DNA of 64,000 nucleotides from Wenzhouxiangella sp. XN201 (GCF_011008905.1 NZ_JAAIVI010000020.1:62001-126000), one strand, 5' to 3'; shown: positions 26,992 through 39,355, numbered from the stretch's first letter. A program made the numbers and translations. The notes: generated from the sequence alone by a model not told the origin.

Positions 26992-28278
26992 ATGAGTCAT
27001 CATCTCGACACAATCAATCGGCTCGAATCGGATGTGCGCAGTTATGTGCGCAACTTCCCGACCGTATTCACGCATTCGCGCGGCGCACGCCTGACAGACG
27101 AAGACGGTCGCGAATTCATCGATTTCTTTGCCGGCGCCGGCGTGCTCAACTACGGGCACAACAATCCCGAGATCAAGTCCGCCTTGATGGACTATCTGGC
27201 CGAGGATCACATCGTCCACAGCCTGGACATGGCCACCAGCGCCCGGGCGAAGTTCCTGGAGCGTTTCGAGGAGGTCATCCTCAAGCCGCGCGGCATGGAC
27301 TACAAGGTCCAGTTCCCGGGGCCGACCGGTACCAATGCGGTCGAGGCTGCGCTGAAACTGGCACGCAAGGTGACCGGGCGGCAGAACGTGATTTCGTTCA
27401 CCAACGGTTTCCACGGCATGACCCTGGGTTCGCTGGCGGTGACGGGTAATGCCATGAAGCGCGCCGGTGCCGGCGTCCCGCTCGGCAATACCTCGCAGAT
27501 GCCCTTCGACGGTTATCTGGAGCAGGGCAGCGACCACAGCCTGGAGTTACTCGAGCATATCCTCAGTGATGAGGGCTCGGGTATCGACAAGCCGGCGGCG
27601 GTCATTCTCGAGACCGTGCAGGCCGAAGGTGGCGTTAACGTTGCGCGCATGGAATGGCTCAAGGAACTCTCTCAGATCGTCAAGCGTCACGATGTGCTGC
27701 TGATCGTCGACGACATCCAGGTCGGCTGCGGCCGCACGGGGCCGTTCTTCAGCTTCGAGCCGATTGGCCTCAAGCCGGATATCGTTTGCCTGTCGAAGTC
27801 GTTGAGCGGCTTCGGTCTGCCCTTCGCCGTGACCCTGTTCAAGCCCGAGCTTGATCAGTGGCAGCCGGGTGAGCACAACGGCACGTTCCGTGGCCACAAC
27901 CTGGCTTTCGTGACGGCGACCAAGGCACTCGACTACTGGACCGATGACGAATTGACCAATGAGGTCGGGCGCAAGACCGAAATCATCGAGTCACGTCTGG
28001 GCGCGCTGGCTGAGCGCATCCCGGTCGACGCAACGCTGCGTGGTCGGGGATTCATCCAGGGTATCGCCTTCGACGATGCCGAGCTGGCCGGCAAGGCCTC
28101 GGCCGAGTGCTTCAAGCTGGGCCTGGTGATCGAGACCGCCGGCATCGACGACCAGGTGCTCAAGCTGCTGCCGCCACTGACCATTTCCGATGAAGACCTG
28201 GAAAAGGGTCTGAGCATCATCGAGAAAGCAGTGACCAAGGTGGCGAACGAAGCTTCGACGGACCGCAAGGTCGCCTGA
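26992..28278 (+). CDS. ectB: Diaminobutyrate-2-oxoglutarate (4-)transaminase
   Basis: 428-residue PLP aminotransferase that turns aspartate semialdehyde into L-2,4-diaminobutyrate, with glutamate as amino donor. Marks are [61 protein letters not shown], the [19 protein letters not shown] stretch, and the PLP lysine in [15 protein letters not shown] 26992 is preferred; an in-frame GTG at 26980 touches the ectA stop. Confidence 0.95.
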   Translation: MSHHLDTINRLESDVRSYVRNFPTVFTHSRGARLTDEDGREFIDFFAGAGVLNYGHNNPEIKSALMDYLAEDHIVHSLDMATSARAKFLERFEEVILKPRGMDYKVQFPGPTGTNAVEAALKLARKVTGRQNVISFTNGFHGMTLGSLAVTGNAMKRAGAGVPLGNTSQMPFDGYLEQGSDHSLELLEHILSDEGSGIDKPAAVILETVQAEGGVNVARMEWLKELSQIVKRHDVLLIVDDIQVGCGRTGPFFSFEPIGLKPDIVCLSKSLSGFGLPFAVTLFKPELDQWQPGEHNGTFRGHNLAFVTATKALDYWTDDELTNEVGRKTEIIESRLGALAERIPVDATLRGRGFIQGIAFDDAELAGKASAECFKLGLVIETAGIDDQVLKLLPPLTISDEDLEKGLSIIEKAVTKVANEASTDRKVA

Positions 28279-28334
28279 TCTGCCAGTCGAGGCGGCTAGC
28301 AGGCCGCGCCCTCTGACGTACGCCAATTGATAAC

Positions 28335-28367
28335 AGTCGCGTCAGGGACGACCGGCGCGACTTTTTT
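28335..28367 (+). terminator. Intrinsic terminator or attenuator between ectB and ectC
   Basis: AGTCGCG (28335-28341) pairs with CGCGACT (28356-28362) and is followed by a run of six T (28362-28367). This looks like a rho-independent terminator inside the ectoine operon, 24 bases before the ectC start. It could lower ectC expression, or the loop could be part of a switch. The stem is only seven bases with a 14-base loop, so partial read-through is likely. Confidence 0.6.
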
Positions 28368-28391
28368 ATCGAATTTCAGGAGATACCCAAT

Positions 28392-28784
28392 ATGATCGTC
28401 AAGAAACTGCAGGACATTCTAGGCACCAAGGACGACGTCGATACCGAAGGCTGGAACAGCCGCCGGCTTCTGCTGAAAGACGCCGGCATGGGCTATTCGG
28501 TGCATGACACCGTGATCAAGGAAGGCGCCGAGTTGCACATGCACTACAAAAACCATCTCGAGGCGGTCTACCTGATCGAGGGCAAGGGCGAGATCGAGAC
28601 GGTCGAGGACGGCAAGGTCTACCCGCTGGAAGCCTTCACCATCTATGCCCTCGACCAGCACGACAAGCACATCCTGCGTGCCAACAAGGGCTCGCACATG
28701 CGCATGGTCTGTGTGTTCAACCCGCCGGTTTCCGGCCGCGAAGTCCACGGCGAGGATGGTGCGTATCCGGCCGACCTCGACTGA
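28392..28784 (+). CDS. ectC: L-ectoine synthase
   Basis: 130-residue cupin enzyme that cyclises N-gamma-acetyl-diaminobutyrate to ectoine. The family start [28 protein letters not shown], the metal-site stretch [21 protein letters not shown] and [18 protein letters not shown] are all present. Ribosome site AGGAGAT precedes ATG 28392. No ectD hydroxylase gene follows, so hydroxyectoine production is not indicated here. Confidence 0.96.
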   Translation: MIVKKLQDILGTKDDVDTEGWNSRRLLLKDAGMGYSVHDTVIKEGAELHMHYKNHLEAVYLIEGKGEIETVEDGKVYPLEAFTIYALDQHDKHILRANKGSHMRMVCVFNPPVSGREVHGEDGAYPADLD

Positions 28785-28793
28785 GGGTGGCTG

Positions 28794-29006
28794 GAACGGG
28801 TGGTGCCGGGCGTGAGCGGGCGCCAGTCGGCCAACGCCCACTCCGTCTTCTCCAAATGAGGTGGCGCCTTGGTGCCGGTGAAATTGACGGAGTGCCGACC
28901 ATCGATGCCAGGCATCGATCTGGCCTTGCCGCATCTGAGATTGCGGTTGAAACTGTGCCCGCCGCCGGGCCGACTTCTGCCCCCTCACGCCCGGCACCAC
29001 CCGTTC
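28794..29006. repeat. Inverted-repeat element A downstream of ectC
   Basis: Perfect 23-base inverted arms at 28794-28816 and 28984-29006 enclose about 167 bases. Inside are smaller hairpins: CACTCCGTC with GACGGAGTG, the near-continuous palindrome ATCGATGCCAGGCATCGAT, and CCGCA with TTGCGG. The whole could fold into a branched structure. No transposase or convincing ORF is inside. It looks like a MITE-type or structured repeat and, with element B, fills the gap from ectC to alkB. Confidence 0.6.
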
Positions 29007-29015
29007 TGACGGGTG
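28998..29015 (+). terminator. Possible ectoine operon terminator
   Basis: CACCCGT (28998-29004) and ACGGGTG (29009-29015) form a seven-base stem with loop TCTG, followed by TTATAAAAC. The T-run is poor. It overlaps the right arm of element A and could end the ectoine transcript. Confidence 0.35.
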
Positions 29016-29037
29016 TTATAAAACTCCAACCCTTCCG

Positions 29038-29248
29038 GATGGTGGGTGGGGGTGGCTTTTCCGGAAAGTGCAGCGCGGGAATGAGCTGCAAGCCATCCGA
29101 ACTCGGATTTTTTGCCGGGCTGTTCGGAGCCTGTCCGCTTTGAAATCGAGATTCGCCCATTCGATCAGCACCCAAGAGCCCCCGATTCTCGATGAGCTTA
29201 CGAGGGCGTTCGCTGTGCTTTCCGGAAAAGCCACCCCCACCCACCATC
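29038..29248. repeat. Inverted-repeat element B
   Basis: Perfect 31-base inverted arms at 29038-29068 and 29218-29248 (core GGTGGCTTTTCCGGAAAG) enclose about 149 bases that contain a further partial inverted pair (ATCGAGATTCG with CGATTCTCGAT). It has the same size and design as element A but other arm sequences. It ends 12 bases before the alkB stop. No ORF inside is credible. Confidence 0.6.
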
Positions 29249-29260
29249 GCCCGCAATTCC

Positions 29261-29929
29261 CTATCCGGCTTTACGGAACGTCAAGTTGATGCGCTGGGCA
29301 CCAAGCAGCGGATGTTCGCCCTCGGGTAGCGGCAGGATACCGTGGTAACGCAGGCGGTCCGGGCCGCCCCAGACGAGGACATCGCCGTGTTCGAGCAACA
29401 GTCGCTTCGGCTTGTCCTTGCGTCGAAACCCGCCCCAGAGAAACGTAGCCGGCAGTCCGAGTGAAAACGACACGACCGGGTGGGCGTAGTCTTGCTCGTC
29501 CTTGTCCTGGTGCAGCGACAGTCTGGCACCGGGTCGGTAGCGGTTGATCAGGCAGGCATCAGGTTCGTAGCCGGGGAAGCCCGCGTCTGCAGCAGCGGAT
29601 TGCGCGAGTTCGAAAAACAGTTTGGGCATCGCTGGCCAGGGCTGGTCACTTCTCGGGTCGGTCGAGGTATAGCGATAACCCTTGCGGTCCGTCATCCAGC
29701 CCAGCTCACCGCAGGAAGTCATCGACACGGACATCGTGTGGCCGCCCGGAGTGACCAGGTGCCAAAAGGGTGCGTCGCGATTGATGTCGCGGATGGCCTC
29801 GACGATCGCCTCGGCCTGCTCGGCAACCCGGCGGTGAAACAGCACAGCGCCTTCCGAGAGCCATTCGGCCGAACCTCTTGCGTCAGTGTTGTCAAAAAGT
29901 TGACCTGAAACGTGCATGCTGGAATCCAT
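29261..29929 (-). CDS. alkB: DNA oxidative demethylase AlkB
   Basis: 222-residue Fe(II)/2-oxoglutarate dioxygenase that repairs 1-methyladenine and 3-methylcytosine. Iron ligands are H and D in LSLHQDKDEQD and H in LRYHGIL. The 2-oxoglutarate arginine is in QRINLTFR, and the nucleotide-lid region SCGELGWMTDRKGYRYTSTDP matches AlkB. The start is ATG 29929, or the inner ATG 29917. Either one overlaps or touches the start of the divergent serine hydrolase gene, so the two genes have no separate promoter spacer. Confidence 0.92.
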   Translation of the reverse strand: MDSSMHVSGQLFDNTDARGSAEWLSEGAVLFHRRVAEQAEAIVEAIRDINRDAPFWHLVTPGGHTMSVSMTSCGELGWMTDRKGYRYTSTDPRSDQPWPAMPKLFFELAQSAAADAGFPGYEPDACLINRYRPGARLSLHQDKDEQDYAHPVVSFSLGLPATFLWGGFRRKDKPKRLLLEHGDVLVWGGPDRLRYHGILPLPEGEHPLLGAQRINLTFRKAG

Positions 29930-30956
29930 GACTCGTCTTTTTCAATTGCGGCCGGTCGTGTCCATGCTGGGCCTGTTCGCCATTCTAGCGCTGGGGCCAG
30001 CCGCTTGGCTTCACGCCGGCGAAATCTCGGCAAGCGAGCGGCAGAACATCATCGATCGCACGGATTCTCTCTCCCGACTGCACAGTCTGCTGGTGCTGCA
30101 TGAAGGCGAGCCAGTGGTGGAGTATGTGCGCCAGGGGCCAGGGCTGTCTGCGCCGGCCAACCTCAAATCCCTGTCGAAGACAGTGCTCTCGGCGCTGGCC
30201 GGTATTGCCATCGAGAGAGGCTATGTTGATGGCCCAAATCAACCGCTGGTGGATCTGCTCGGATCACGCGTGCCCGATGGCATCGCTCCCGAGGTCCGTA
30301 ACATTACCTTTGGCCATGCGCTGTCGCTGCAGGCCGGCCTGCGAAAAACCTCCGGACGTCATTACGGTACCTGGGTACAGAGCGACGACTGGGTCGCGCA
30401 TGCACTGACACGCCCAATGGTGGCCGAGCCCGGCGGGCGCATGATCTATTCCACCGGTTCGACGCACCTGGCCGGTGCTGCGCTGGTCGAGGCCAGCGGT
30501 CAATCGCTCCTGGCACTGGCGCGAGCATGGCTGGGTGAGCCGCTCAACATCCGAATTCCCGACTGGATGCAGGATCCGCAAGGTATTCATTTCGGCGGCA
30601 ACGAAATGCGCCTGAGTCCACGTGCACTGGCTCGAATTGGAGAAACCTATCGGCTAGGCGGCGTCATCGACGGCAAGCGCGTGATTCCCGAAGCGTGGAT
30701 CGAGGCCTCCTGGACACCGCGGGGGCGCTCGCCCTGGAGCGGTGACCGCTACGGCTACGGTTGGTTTATTACCGAGTTGGCCGGAACGCGGTCCTATCAT
30801 GGCCGCGGTTACGGTGGACAGGCGCTGTTCGTGATCCCGGAGGCGGGGCTGACCATTGTGGTCATCTCCGACCCCTCGCCGCCATCGAACGGTAGCTATT
30901 TTTCTCGCATCAAGCGGGTGGTGGCGAGGATTGTGGAGGCTGCAGTGTCTCCCTGA
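29928..30956 (+). CDS. Serine hydrolase, beta-lactamase/penicillin-binding family
   Basis: About 342 residues with a signal peptide (RPVVSMLGLFAILALGPAAWLHA). Family motifs are SLSK (SxxK nucleophile, residues near 80), YSTGS (the YxN/YxS equivalent) and YHGRGYGGQ near the C-terminus (the KTG-box region). This is the class C beta-lactamase-like esterase/peptidase group; real beta-lactamase activity is doubtful. ATG 29928 is chosen; ATG 29916 in frame is possible. It overlaps alkB head to head. Confidence 0.85.
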   Translation: MTRLFQLRPVVSMLGLFAILALGPAAWLHAGEISASERQNIIDRTDSLSRLHSLLVLHEGEPVVEYVRQGPGLSAPANLKSLSKTVLSALAGIAIERGYVDGPNQPLVDLLGSRVPDGIAPEVRNITFGHALSLQAGLRKTSGRHYGTWVQSDDWVAHALTRPMVAEPGGRMIYSTGSTHLAGAALVEASGQSLLALARAWLGEPLNIRIPDWMQDPQGIHFGGNEMRLSPRALARIGETYRLGGVIDGKRVIPEAWIEASWTPRGRSPWSGDRYGYGWFITELAGTRSYHGRGYGGQALFVIPEAGLTIVVISDPSPPSNGSYFSRIKRVVARIVEAAVSP

Positions 30957-30996
30957 CGAGGCTTGGTACTAGGTGGGCGCCACTGGTCGCGGCGCG

Positions 30997-31531
30997 GGCC
31001 TCGACAAGTCAAAAGCGATTTCGCCCGCCTGCTTCGCAGGCTGATGGCGAGTAACTTTTGTCAGTCGCGACAAAAGTCACCAAAAACGCTCTTAGAAGAC
31101 GCGGTTGGTGCGCAGCACCAGATGGCTCCGGGGCTTAACGGAGATACTGCTCTTGCCTTCGCTAATGCTCGGTCGTGAAACATGGCGTTCTCGATAAAGG
31201 CTTGGCGTAGCCCGCACCCAGACAGCACGACTTCGATCGGGGTCGGCTTCGATTGAGGATGGGACAAACCCCCACGGTGGAACGCCACCCGAAGTCACAG
31301 TGCCAGATGCGGGCCTCTACAGGCGTCATCGCACGCCAGCATGTTCCGCAGCCGGGCCCAAGCAAAGCCCCAGTCGCAGTCCGTGAAGCCACTCCGACCA
31401 GGTATTCCTGAAACGTGACCGTCATCTTTTAAGCGCATTTTTTGGGTACTTTTTTGGCGCGACAAAAAAGTACCTCGCCGCAAGAGCGCGCGAAGCGCGC
31501 CGGGCGAAACCGCCTTTGACTTGTCGAGGCC
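30997..31531. repeat. 535-bp element with 31-base terminal inverted repeats
   Basis: Arms 30997-31027 and 31501-31531 are inverted copies matching at 29 of 31 bases (outer part GGCCTCGACAAGTCAAA). Just inside each arm is an A/T-rich hairpin: ACTTTTGTC with GACAAAAGT (31054-31077), and TACTTTTTTG with CAAAAAAGTA (31447-31472). The middle holds only short open frames on the minus strand without ribosome sites. It fills the gap between the serine hydrolase gene and hemF. It looks like a non-autonomous mobile or dispersed repeat; no target duplication is obvious. Confidence 0.6.
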
Positions 31532-31589
31532 TCCACAGCGTGGAACAACAAAGAAAAACCTAGCGCCTGCGGGCAGGACGCGCCGACTA

Positions 31590-34924
<3,335 letters not shown>

Positions 34925-34946
34925 CAGATACGTTCGATCGGCGTTC

Positions 34947-35423
34947 TCAGTGCCGATACTCTCCCTCTTCGTCGAACACCAGATCCTCCATCCAGGCGTA
35001 GTTGGCTTCCTGTCCGGGCTGGTTGAACAGCACCATCAGGACTACCCACTTGACGTCCTCGAGGCTGATGTCCTCGGTTTCGAGCGCGGCCAGGCGGTCG
35101 ATGACCATTTCGCGGCGCAGTGGATCGAGCACGCCGACGTTCTCCAGGTACAGGATGAAGCCGCGGGCGTGCACGTCCAGCCGTTGGCTTTCGTCATCGG
35201 TGAAAATCCGGATGGGATTGTCTTCGTGGCCGCCGAGCTCGGGCAACTTGCGCTGTTCGGCCAGGCCGTCGAGCCAGCGAAAGGCCCGATCGATCTCGCC
35301 GCTGGAGAAGCCGGCTTCTTCCAGGCTCTGGCTCAGCGACTCGCGGTCCGGCTCTTCTTCCGGCTCGTCGTAGATATAGTTCTCGAACAGGTACATCAGC
35401 AGATCGAGCACGTTTTCCTTCAT
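34947..35423 (-). CDS. smg: Smg family protein (DUF494)
   Basis: 158 residues, acidic. It starts KENVLDLLMYLFENY, contains GFSSGEIDRAFRWLDGL, FILYLENVGVLDPLRREMVIDRLAAL, and ends KWVVLMVLFNQPGQE plus an acidic tail, as in Smg proteins. Smg is encoded with dprA in many gammaproteobacteria; its exact role is unknown. It is 13 bases after dprA and 22 before topA. Confidence 0.92.
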   Translation of the reverse strand: MKENVLDLLMYLFENYIYDEPEEEPDRESLSQSLEEAGFSSGEIDRAFRWLDGLAEQRKLPELGGHEDNPIRIFTDDESQRLDVHARGFILYLENVGVLDPLRREMVIDRLAALETEDISLEDVKWVVLMVLFNQPGQEANYAWMEDLVFDEEGEYRH

Positions 35424-35436
35424 TCAGAGACCTTCC

Positions 35437-36585
35437 TCAGGCGTTTCGACTGTAGCGTCCACCGGCATGGGCGCTGATTCTGCCGTCCAGTTCCAGCATC
35501 AGCAGCATCGAGGATACAGCGGCGGGTGTCAATTGTGAACGCTCGATGATGACGTCGACCGGCGTCGGGTCGAATCCGATCGCATCGAGCAGGCGCGAAT
35601 ATTCGGGGTCATTCTCCATATGCGGCAATTCAGTCGATTCCTCAAGCCCTGTCGCCACCGGATTTGGTTGTGGAGCCAGCAGGTGCTCGATCTCACCGGC
35701 CAGCTCCTGCGCCAGCGGCGCGAGTTCCTCGACCACTTCGTCGGCCGTCTCGACCAGCCTTGCGCCGTCGCGAATCAGTCGGTGACAGCCGCGCGAGAGC
35801 GGATTGTGCACCGATCCGGGGATGGCGAAGACTTCCCGACCCTGCTCATTGGCCAGTCGGGCGGTGATCAGCGATCCGCTCTTGAGGCTGGCCTCGACCA
35901 CCAGCACGCCCAGGCTCATGCCCGAGATGATGCGGTTGCGGGCCGGGAAGTTGCCGGGCAGGGGGCCAAAACCCGGTGGGAACTGGCTGACCAGGGCGCC
36001 GGAGGCGGCAATTTCCCGGGCCAGGTCCCGGTGCCGGGCCGGATAGACCTGGTCGAGGCCCGTTCCGGCCACCGCCAGGGTGCGGCCACCCCCGTCCAGG
36101 GCGCCCTGGTGCGCCGCACCGTCGATACCGGCGGCCAGGCCGCTGGTGATCACGAAGCCCGCGCGCGCCAGCGTCGAAGCGAAGGAGCGGGCGTGGTCAA
36201 GGCCGCCGCGCGTGGCGTTGCGGCTGCCGACAATGGCGATCTGCGGGCTGACCAGTGTTTCCGGAAGGCCGGTGACGAACAGCGCCACCGGCGCGTCGGG
36301 GATGCGCTTGAGCAGCGGCGGATAGTAGGGGTCGTCCTGGGTGATCAGCCAGCGGTCGTCGCCCTCGAGCCAGGCCAGGCAGCGTTCCAGGCGCTCGTCG
36401 TCGGGATGGCGCAACTGCCGAATATGCTTGGCCGACAGTCCGGCGCGCGCGAGTTCGGTGTCACTGGCCGAGAGCCACTCGCCCGGGCCGGAAAAATGCT
36501 CGTAGAGACCGGCCAGACGCTTTGGTCCCAGCCCATCGGCCAGGACCAGTGTCAGCCACTGCCGTGCTTGCTCCGGTGCGGGCAC
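35437..36585 (-). CDS. dprA: DNA-processing protein DprA
   Basis: 382 residues. An N-terminal helical domain (SAM-like, about 1-75) precedes the Rossmann core with AIVGSRNATRGG, TSGLAAGIDGAAHQGAL, FPPGFGPLPGNFPARNRIISG and SLITARLANEQGREVFAIPGS. A C-terminal winged-helix-like domain follows (IGFDPTPVDVIIERSQL). DprA loads RecA on incoming single-stranded DNA in transformation. It comes nine bases after the LysM gene. Confidence 0.94.
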   Translation of the reverse strand: MPAPEQARQWLTLVLADGLGPKRLAGLYEHFSGPGEWLSASDTELARAGLSAKHIRQLRHPDDERLERCLAWLEGDDRWLITQDDPYYPPLLKRIPDAPVALFVTGLPETLVSPQIAIVGSRNATRGGLDHARSFASTLARAGFVITSGLAAGIDGAAHQGALDGGGRTLAVAGTGLDQVYPARHRDLAREIAASGALVSQFPPGFGPLPGNFPARNRIISGMSLGVLVVEASLKSGSLITARLANEQGREVFAIPGSVHNPLSRGCHRLIRDGARLVETADEVVEELAPLAQELAGEIEHLLAPQPNPVATGLEESTELPHMENDPEYSRLLDAIGFDPTPVDVIIERSQLTPAAVSSMLLMLELDGRISAHAGGRYSRNA

Positions 36586-36594
36586 GGCCCGCGT

Positions 36595-37791
36595 TCAGAG
36601 ACGCCGGTCGGGGTGATCGAGGTGGTCGTCGACTCTCACGGTGTTGGCGCTGCCTTCGAGCACGATGGCATAGCTGAGTCGATCGAAGGCCCGGAACACC
36701 ATGAGCTGGCCGGCGAACTCGTCAGGCAGGTCGACGTAGCGCTCGTCGCGGTTCTGTGCGGCCTTCCTGGACCAGGCCGGGTATCCGCGCTCGTCGCGCA
36801 CGGTGGAACCCGGCCGGAAGACCGAGAATACGTGCCCGGCTTCCACGCCGTCGGAGGCACCCAGATTGATCGCCACGATCTGGTAGTGACCCGCGCCGTA
36901 GCTGCTTTCGGTCATCGCCAGCACGCGCGCGTGATCCGGCACCGAATCCATGGCGCGCGGGTAGAAGTGCGGGTCGTACTGGTAGTCGTCGATCGGCAGC
37001 GCGAAGTCGCCGGCAACCGTTTCCCGGCGACCGGACACGATTTCCAGAATGGCCGGATCGCCGGCCTTGAGCACACGCGCCCGCGCCGTCTCCCACAACT
37101 CGTAACCGATGATCGGGTAATTGAAACGATCCATCCGGCCGATCGTGGCCTTCCAGATGGCGCTCGGCGGGCGCACGTCCGAGGGAACCTGCCCCTTGGT
37201 CGCCAGAATGCGGTTGCGCTTGATTTTGATCTCGCTGTCGGGATCGACGCTGCGGTCCTCGAACTGGTAGGTCACGCGTGCCAGAACGAACTCTTCGCCG
37301 ACCCGGGCGTCTTCCAAGCCACGCACGTAAGTGCGGTCACCCGGACCGGCATAGATGCGCTCTTCATTGTTGGCGATGACGTAGGGCAACTGCTCGAATT
37401 CTTCCGCGCCGATGATACGCGGCCGACGGATGAAAGCCTCGATGGCATCGAACGGGATGGTCGAGATCGGGCCCTCGATTGGTTCCCGGCGCACCTCCGG
37501 TGACAGCCGCCGGACCGAATCGTCGACTCGCAGTCGCGGCTCGCCGCCGACGAAAACCAGCGAGATGACGTCACCGGGGTATATGAGATGCGGATTCTCG
37601 ATTTCCGGATTGGCGTCCCAGATGGCCGGCCACTGCCACGGCCGGGTCAGGAAGCGACCAGCGATGTCCCAGAGCGTGTCCCCCTCCTGAACCACGTATT
37701 CGCGCGGATGATCATCGCGCAGTTCCACGTCCTGAGCCTGTACGGTGAACGCCGCCAGTACAATGACGGTCAATATGATTATGCGTTTCAC
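36595..37791 (-). CDS. LysM-domain exported protein
   Basis: 398 residues from GTG 37791, which has GGAGGGAG upstream and gives a signal peptide (KRIIILTVIVLAAFTVQAQ). A LysM domain comes first (YVVQEGDTLWDIAGRFLTRPWQWPAIW...HLIYPGDVISL, about 33-85), followed by a long beta-rich region of unknown fold. It probably binds peptidoglycan in the periplasm. The position before dprA-smg-topA is common in gammaproteobacteria. It is divergent from def, with about 100 bases between starts that must hold both promoters. Confidence 0.88.
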   Translation of the reverse strand: MKRIIILTVIVLAAFTVQAQDVELRDDHPREYVVQEGDTLWDIAGRFLTRPWQWPAIWDANPEIENPHLIYPGDVISLVFVGGEPRLRVDDSVRRLSPEVRREPIEGPISTIPFDAIEAFIRRPRIIGAEEFEQLPYVIANNEERIYAGPGDRTYVRGLEDARVGEEFVLARVTYQFEDRSVDPDSEIKIKRNRILATKGQVPSDVRPPSAIWKATIGRMDRFNYPIIGYELWETARARVLKAGDPAILEIVSGRRETVAGDFALPIDDYQYDPHFYPRAMDSVPDHARVLAMTESSYGAGHYQIVAINLGASDGVEAGHVFSVFRPGSTVRDERGYPAWSRKAAQNRDERYVDLPDEFAGQLMVFRAFDRLSYAIVLEGSANTVRVDDHLDHPDRRL

Positions 37792-37893
37792 GGAGCGACT
37801 CCCTCCAGCAATGCCCACAGGCTTGATTTTTCGCAGACTATCATAAACATTATCATTGCAAAACGCACCCTTAACGCGGATTCTTGAATTTCC

Positions 37894-38403
37894 ATGTCAA
37901 AACTGAATATCCTCGAATTCCCAGATCCTCGCCTGAGGCGGGTCGCCCGACCGGTCGAAACGGTCGGTGAGCGCGAGCGCCAGCTGGCCGAAGACATGCT
38001 CGAGACCATGTACGAGGCCCGTGGTATCGGGTTGGCGGCCACCCAGGTCAACGAGGGCATCCGCCTGGTCGTCATGGACTTGAGCGAAGAGCGCGACGAG
38101 CCGCGTGTGTTCATCAATCCCGAGATTGTCGAGCGGGATGGCAGCCAGACCTGCGAAGAGGGCTGTCTGTCGGTGCCGGGTGTGTATGCCGAGGTCGAGC
38201 GGGCCGAAAAGATCACGGTACGTTCGCTCGACCTGGATGGTGAATCCCGGGAGCTCGAGGCTGATGGCCTGCTGGCGGTTTGCATTCAACACGAAATCGA
38301 TCACCTCGACGGCAAGGTTTTTATCGACTACCTGTCGCCGTTGAAGCGGCGCATGGTCGAAAAGCGCCTGCGCAAGCAGCAGCGCGAAAAAGCCACGGCC
38401 TGA
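37894..38403 (+). CDS. def: Peptide deformylase
   Basis: 169 residues. All three metal-site motifs are present: [18 protein letters not shown] and QHEIDHLDG. It removes the formyl group from new proteins. It heads the rightward def-fmt-rsmB operon, and fmt starts 12 bases after its stop. Confidence 0.97.
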   Translation: MSKLNILEFPDPRLRRVARPVETVGERERQLAEDMLETMYEARGIGLAATQVNEGIRLVVMDLSEERDEPRVFINPEIVERDGSQTCEEGCLSVPGVYAEVERAEKITVRSLDLDGESRELEADGLLAVCIQHEIDHLDGKVFIDYLSPLKRRMVEKRLRKQQREKATA

Positions 38404-38415
38404 TCCGGAACGGGT

Positions 38416-39333
38416 ATGCGGATTCTCTATGCCGGAACCCCGGCCTTCGCCGTTCCGGCTCTGGAAGTGCTGATCGAATCCGCAGACTGGCGGCCGGCAG
38501 CGGTCCTGACCCAGCCTGACCGCGGTGCCGGACGCGGGCGCCGGGTGCGCTTCGGCCCGGTCAAGCAGCGGGCCCTGGATGCCGGCATCGAGGTGCTGCA
38601 ACCGGTTTCGCTCAAGCAACCCGAGGTGCAGTCCTTGCTGGCCGAGTGTCGCCCCGACCTGCTGGTCACGGCGGCCTATGGCCTGATCCTGCCGCAGGCG
38701 GTGCTCGACCTGCCGCAATACGGCTGCTGGAACCTGCACGCCTCGCTCTTGCCGCGCTGGCGCGGCGCCAGCCCTATCAACCAGGCCATTCTCGCCGGCG
38801 ATGCCGAGTCCGGCGTTTCGCTGATGCAAATGGAAGCCGGCCTCGATACCGGTCCGGTCATCCTGCAGCGTGCGACGCCGATCGGCACCGATGAGACCGC
38901 CGGTGAACTGCACGATCGCCTCGCCGAGTTGGCCGCCGAAGTGCTGGTCGAAGGCCTGAGTCGCCTGGAGCAGGGCCGGTTGCCGTCGCCGCAGCCGCAG
39001 GATGAAGCCGCGGCCACCCATGCGCCCCTGATCGACAAGCATGATGCCCGGCTCGACTGGCAGCGCCCGGCCGTGGAACTGGCCCGGATGGTGCGCGCCT
39101 ATCATCCCTGGCCGGTGGCGTTCGGCGAGATCGAGGGCGTGACCTGGCGCATTCACCGTGCCCGCCCCGGAGAGGGTCGGGCCGCTCCCGGCGAATTGCT
39201 GCCTGCGCGGGGGCCGGATGTTGTGGCGATCGGTTGCGGTGAAGGGGTGCTGGAAATTCTGGAACTGCAGGGCCCGGGTCGCAAGCCGGTGGCGGCGCGC
39301 GACTGGTTCAATGCCCGACGTGGAAAGGCGTGA
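38416..39333 (+). CDS. fmt: Methionyl-tRNA formyltransferase
   Basis: 305 residues. MRILYAGTPAFAVPALEVL begins the formyl-transfer domain; TQPDRGAGRGRR, and the catalytic region WNLHASLLPRWRGASPINQAI and GLDTGPV follow. The C-terminal OB-like domain binds tRNA. It puts formyl on initiator Met-tRNA. Confidence 0.96.
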   Translation: MRILYAGTPAFAVPALEVLIESADWRPAAVLTQPDRGAGRGRRVRFGPVKQRALDAGIEVLQPVSLKQPEVQSLLAECRPDLLVTAAYGLILPQAVLDLPQYGCWNLHASLLPRWRGASPINQAILAGDAESGVSLMQMEAGLDTGPVILQRATPIGTDETAGELHDRLAELAAEVLVEGLSRLEQGRLPSPQPQDEAAATHAPLIDKHDARLDWQRPAVELARMVRAYHPWPVAFGEIEGVTWRIHRARPGEGRAAPGELLPARGPDVVAIGCGEGVLEILELQGPGRKPVAARDWFNARRGKA

Positions 39334-39355
39334 ATGGGTAACCGGAGTTGGTGCC

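Noticed and set aside
28785-29260. Insertion sequence after ectC
   Set aside because: Inverted repeats are present, but there is no transposase frame and no target duplication, so only repeat elements are claimed.
29928-30956. Calling the serine hydrolase an AmpC beta-lactamase
   Set aside because: SxxK is present, but the YxN and KTG boxes are altered (YSTG, HGRG), so only the broad family is supported.
31061-31483. Short minus-strand ORFs inside the 535-bp element
   Set aside because: Overlapping in several frames, no ribosome site, no recognised domain. They look like chance frames in a repeat.
35620-37503. Long open frame on the plus strand across dprA and the LysM gene
   Set aside because: Spans two real minus-strand genes and their junction; composition is that of a shadow frame.
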